A DNA stretch of 64,000 bases from Cucumis sativus (Eukaryota; Streptophyta; Magnoliopsida; Cucurbitales; Cucurbitaceae): positions 7,254,001 to 7,318,000 of the forward strand of contig NC_026660.2 of assembly GCF_000004075.3 (NCBI RefSeq), in the 5' to 3' direction. Shown here in pieces: positions 60,401 through 64,000 of the stretch (position 1 is the stretch's first letter; the number at the start of each line of letters is the position of its first letter). The position numbers and the translations under genes are program-made. Under the pieces are notes generated by a model, which did no database searches, was not told where the DNA came from, and was given only the letters and a program-made list of their open reading frames with translations.

Positions 60401-61532
60401 AATTAAACATTTTGAAGATTTAATTAACAAATTTTCTTTAGTTTTTTGGTTGGTATATAAAGAAAAATGATATATGATAGAGATTTTGTCGAGTGGGGAA
60501 GGTATGATGTAGAATTTGTCCTAATTAAATAATGGGGTATGATTGAACTAAGGCCACAAAAGGGTACTTAGGAAAAAGATAGAGAAGAAGAGAGTTGGAA
60601 GAGAAGAGTATATGGACAGGTGACATTAAAATCTTCTGTTGTATAGGGCCCCATTGCCTTCATTTCTATATATATACTTTTCTTTTTAGGATTTTATATT
60701 AATCTTTTTTTTTCATTTGTCCATTTCACAAAATTGTCGTCATAATTTGTCATGTTGTAAATTTTTGTAAGTAAAGTAGAAGGATAGATGCATTTCGGGT
60801 CGATCCAAAAATATTACCATAAAAGAAAATTAAAGAATGATTTTTAATTGAAACTCTTTAAACTATTTGTTAAGTTGTAATTTGAACTCTCTTTCAAGAT
60901 TACTAATTGATTAAATTTGTACTATCTTTTTTCCCCATCTATTTATGAACTTAATATTTGTGGGGCAATATATATAGACAGACAAAGCTTCAATGTTGGA
61001 TGAGGTAATTGAATATTTGAAGCAACTGCAAGCACAAGTCCAAATGATGAGTAGAATGAACATGCCAATGATGTTACCGATGGCGATGCAACAACAACTT
61101 TCAATGGCGCCGTTAATGGCACCGATGGGGTTAGGTATGGGGATGGGGGGAATGGGAATGCCTTTGGGAATGGACCATTTGAACATGATGGCAGGTCGTT
61201 CTGGCCTTACCGCCGGGATGTCTCCGCTCCTCCACCCAACGGCCTTTATGCCCATCCCGACATGGGATGGAGGTACTGATCAACTCCAACATTCTCCGAC
61301 TACCATGGTCGCAGACCCTTTCTCGACGTTTCTTGCATGTCAACAACAGGTTACTACAATATTAAACTATCTCTCAGCTATTTTAAAAATTTAAGTTTAT
61401 GTCGTCGATTTAATGTCTTTTATATATAATCTTCTGATGCAGCCTATGACAATGGAAGCATACAATAGAATTGCCACAATGTTTCAGCAACTTCATCAAC
61501 ATACACCCACAGTGGGGGGCTCCAAGAACTAA
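57449..61532 (+). CDS. UNE10/PIF8-like phytochrome-interacting bHLH factor
   Basis: Six exons (57449-57558, 57654-58371, 59021-59140, 59350-59415, 60978-61349, 61443-61532) join to 491 residues. PIF-type bHLH proteins bind G-boxes in the nucleus and are destabilised or blocked by active phytochrome. The active-phytochrome-B binding motif is YEVAELTWENGQL (about 40-52). The bHLH runs about 304-362: basic region with H311, E315 and R319 (HNQSERKRRD), helix 1 INQRMKTLQKLVPN, loop, helix 2 KASMLDEVIEYLKQLQAQVQ. A Met/Gly-rich stretch (about 365-405) and a C-terminal EAYNRIATMFQQLHQ helix follow. The MSQCVPNWDL start and motif order point to UNE10/PIF8 rather than PIF7. Intron 2 has a GC donor (CAG/GCAAGA); its acceptor is a tandem GAGAAG, so one extra Lys is possible. 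Confidence 0.92.
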
Positions 61533-63778
61533 TTCAATTCACATCATTTTCAAATAATCTTTTTAGAAGTTATATGTGTGATATAGAATGTTGTGTTCAA
61601 TTGGATTTAGAAACGAAAACTAAAATAATAATAATAATAATATAGTAAAAGACGGGGAGAAAATGTAAAGTACTACTACTACCTACGACACAATATAGTT
61701 GTGTTGAACTTTTGAGTTTTAGAGTTATGTTCTAATTATTTTGTGTCTCTTCCTTGGTCATTGGATTGCTTTTGCTTTTACAATTTTTTTAAAGAAAAAT
61801 ATATAATAATAATAATAATTTACAAATATGGATTTGTCAAAGTGGAGACAAAGTATAAGTATATATACTTTGGTTTTTATCACATTATAATTGAATTAGT
61901 TTGTTATATTCTTGATCTTTTCCTGGTGTGTTTGAATGGGAGCTCTCCTTTGGTTAGTTGTAGTTTTTGTTAATTTTTTTCCTTCCTAATTAGGATAAGA
62001 AAGAGCAGCCGACAAAGGAAGAGGAGATTTAAAATAAAAAAGAAAAAATAGGAAAAGAAGAAAAATAATGAATGTCAGTTATTGAACAGTTCTATATATA
62101 TGTGTATGGCAAAAACCAAACATGTAACGTGAATGTGTTCGTCATTCAACAGAATAAGCCTTTGTAAATGATTGGATGTGTACATCTCAACTTGGTTTTA
62201 GCTTCCACCACACAAGATCTTCCTATTTTTCTTTTCTCCTACCTTTTTCCTTTTTCCCCTTCCTTACAGTTTCCCTCCATCTTATAACACTATGTTTGTT
62301 TAAGATAAATAGTAACGTCTCTAATTTGTCTACACTTTGTAATACAGTTTTAAACAAGAATTTCCCTCACATTTTATATATTTCTCAAACACGACAACTT
62401 ACTAGTTATGTGTTGATATACACCGGCAATTTCTATTATATTTTATCTCACATCTCTTTATTGACACAATAGGATGAACGTATAAGATCTCATTATTCAA
62501 CTAGAAGTTAGCATGTTATAAAAGAAAAAGGAGTAAGAAATAATAGAAAAAAAAAGTAGTCACTCTACCAATCTCACAATGAGATTACTCTCATATTCAT
62601 GAAGGGTATTTCTTTGTGAATTACTATTTAGTACCTAAACACTTTATTCATTAAGCGATGCGATTGGATTGGATTTAGGTTGACTTATATTATATAGTCA
62701 TTGAATTATAATATAGTTAGTGTTTGATGTGTAAACATTTATTAGTATGAAATACAATAGTTTGTGTTTACATGGTTAAATATTTTTGTTTAAATAAAAA
62801 ATAATGAAACTATAACAATTAAAAAAAGAGGATGAGTGAAAAATAGTAAATATTTTGTAGCATAGCAAAGAGTAAATACGTAACAAATATGATTTTGAGA
62901 TAATATTTACTGTATTTAATTATATGATAGTTGTATGCACCACTATAATGTTGGATGCTCTAATATGGAATGAGCTAGCTATAATACACTATTACATCAA
63001 CTTGTAGTTAGTGTCTCAAATGTAACGGTCGCTTCAAAGTCTCCAACAGTGAAATCTTATCGATAAAGAAAAGAGGAAGTCCATCTTTTTCCTTCCACTT
63101 AAAAGTTGATATAATTTAATGGAGGGAAAGAAGAGCAAAACTCAAATAACCATGGGAAACAAGTACAAAGGACAAGGGTTTGGAGAGAAAGACCAAAGCA
63201 TGTGGCTATTTAAATGTCCAAGCGTTTACTTCACAATCCAATCATATTCACACTCTCTTATTTGGTGAATGACTCAAAACTATATATATATATATATTTT
63301 TTCATCTTCAATGTCTAAATCAACATAATCATAGGTTTCATTATTCACAGCTGGTTCTTGTACCTCTACTTTACAAACTTCCAAACTATCTTTTCACACT
63401 CCCCACTAAAAGACAAATGCAACCAAAACTCATCTTCTGTTCACATGCTTTTGAGTGATGTTTATTACCCCTGCCCTATTCATATTATCACTTTTCATCG
63501 TTTCTTCTTTGGTGATTATGTTATTGTCCATTTCCATTTTGTTTGAATTAGTTGGTTGGGGTCGTGTTTTAAGGTCCTATCGCAAAAGCCACCTATCAAA
63601 TAGGTGGTAATTGTAATTATGTAAAAATTACACCTTCATATATAATAATATTATAATTAGATTCTCCTTCAAATGATAAAAATTCAACCTTTCAAATTGA
63701 TACCATCTTTTCGAGTATAATTGCAAAGAAATTTCTTGGCCTAAAGTTAAGACACAAATGGAAACTAAATCGGCACAC
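61533..63778. other. PIF-type gene 3' region and intergenic DNA
   Basis: Probable 3' UTR to about 61980, with (AAT)n runs near 61625-61645 and 61802-61822, then AT-rich DNA with an (AT)n tract near 63282-63298. No gene is recognised. Confidence 0.5.
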
Positions 63779-64000
63779 CACTACAAGAAAATGAAGATCT
63801 CGCGACACACAAAAGCGTTGGAAGAAATAGCAAAAACGTCGAATTTTTTTTCTTCAGATGCATAAGTACATGTCGGGAGAGGGTATCTCGACGCATGAGA
63901 TATAACGTCAGGATATCCTCTATTTTTTTTTTTAAAAAATACCTTCCCATTGTCATCATCTTCCTGCTTGGGTAACCATCAATTTGATCATATTCTTCAA
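63779..64000 (+). mobile_element. CACTA (En/Spm) transposon end, running off the window
   Basis: Starts with CACTACAAGAAAATG, the standard terminal inverted repeat of plant CACTA elements. It is followed by short subterminal motifs rich in CG steps (TCGCGACACA, AACGTCGAA, TCTCGACGCATGAGA, AACGTCAGGA), in sharp contrast to the AT-rich flank. The other end and the 3-bp target duplication lie outside the window. No transposase sequence is reached. Confidence 0.75.

Noticed and set aside
1-64000. tRNA, rRNA, known microRNA precursors, CRISPR arrays, operons
   Set aside because: I scanned for tRNA-like A/B boxes (only SINE-like ones found) and for several widely conserved plant microRNA sequences by eye; none was found. 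Prokaryotic features do not fit this plant DNA.

Overview
This is a nuclear window from a dicot plant. It is AT-rich, its genes are split by GT-AG (and apparently two GC-AG) introns, its families are plant-specific (TIC20-I, flavanone 3-hydroxylase, a phytochrome-interacting bHLH, P-type cyclin, type 1 metallothionein), and its intergenic DNA holds MITEs, SINE-like elements, a solo LTR and a CACTA end. The look of the genes and of a repeat built on TATCACTGATAG suggests Cucurbitaceae, perhaps Cucumis. That is an impression from memory, not a measurement.

Layout. 1-6 kb: a small unknown protein (minus) and a three-exon type 1 metallothionein (minus). 6-12 kb: TIC20-I (plus) and an ENTH-domain epsin-like protein (plus), followed by a SINE-like element touching a decayed SF3A1 copy. 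14-15.5 kb: a flavanone 3-hydroxylase-like 2-oxoglutarate dioxygenase (plus). 16-20.7 kb: a gene graveyard with an F-box pseudogene, a MITE inside a possible decayed CACTA-like element, a deleted duplicate of the 5' part of the neighbouring GET4 gene, and a fragment of the F3H gene. 21-28.5 kb: GET4 with 12 coding exons. 29.7-37.7 kb: NUP62 with 9 coding exons, its introns holding a solo LTR, a LINE scrap and a tandem duplication. 39.3-42.8 kb: a conserved membrane-anchored protein of unknown function (minus). 44.5-46.3 kb: a PLAC8/cell number regulator protein (plus). 49.7-50.4 kb: a U2-type (P-type) cyclin (minus). 50.5-57.4 kb: no gene seen, but a hAT-type MITE and a cluster of four perfect G-boxes. 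57.4-61.5 kb: a UNE10/PIF8-like bHLH factor (plus). 61.5-64 kb: intergenic, ending in the terminus of a CACTA transposon that runs off the window.

The ten multi-exon genes were rebuilt by joining exons in phase; each gives an uninterrupted reading frame to its stop codon. They do not form one pathway: they serve plastid import, endocytosis, flavonoid synthesis, tail-anchored protein insertion, nuclear transport, metal binding, cell-cycle and light signalling. I found no convincing new multi-gene system. The points most worth a second look are the duplicated and deleted copies between F3H and GET4, the two GC-AG introns, the solo LTR with intact target-site duplication, and the G-box cluster upstream of the PIF gene.
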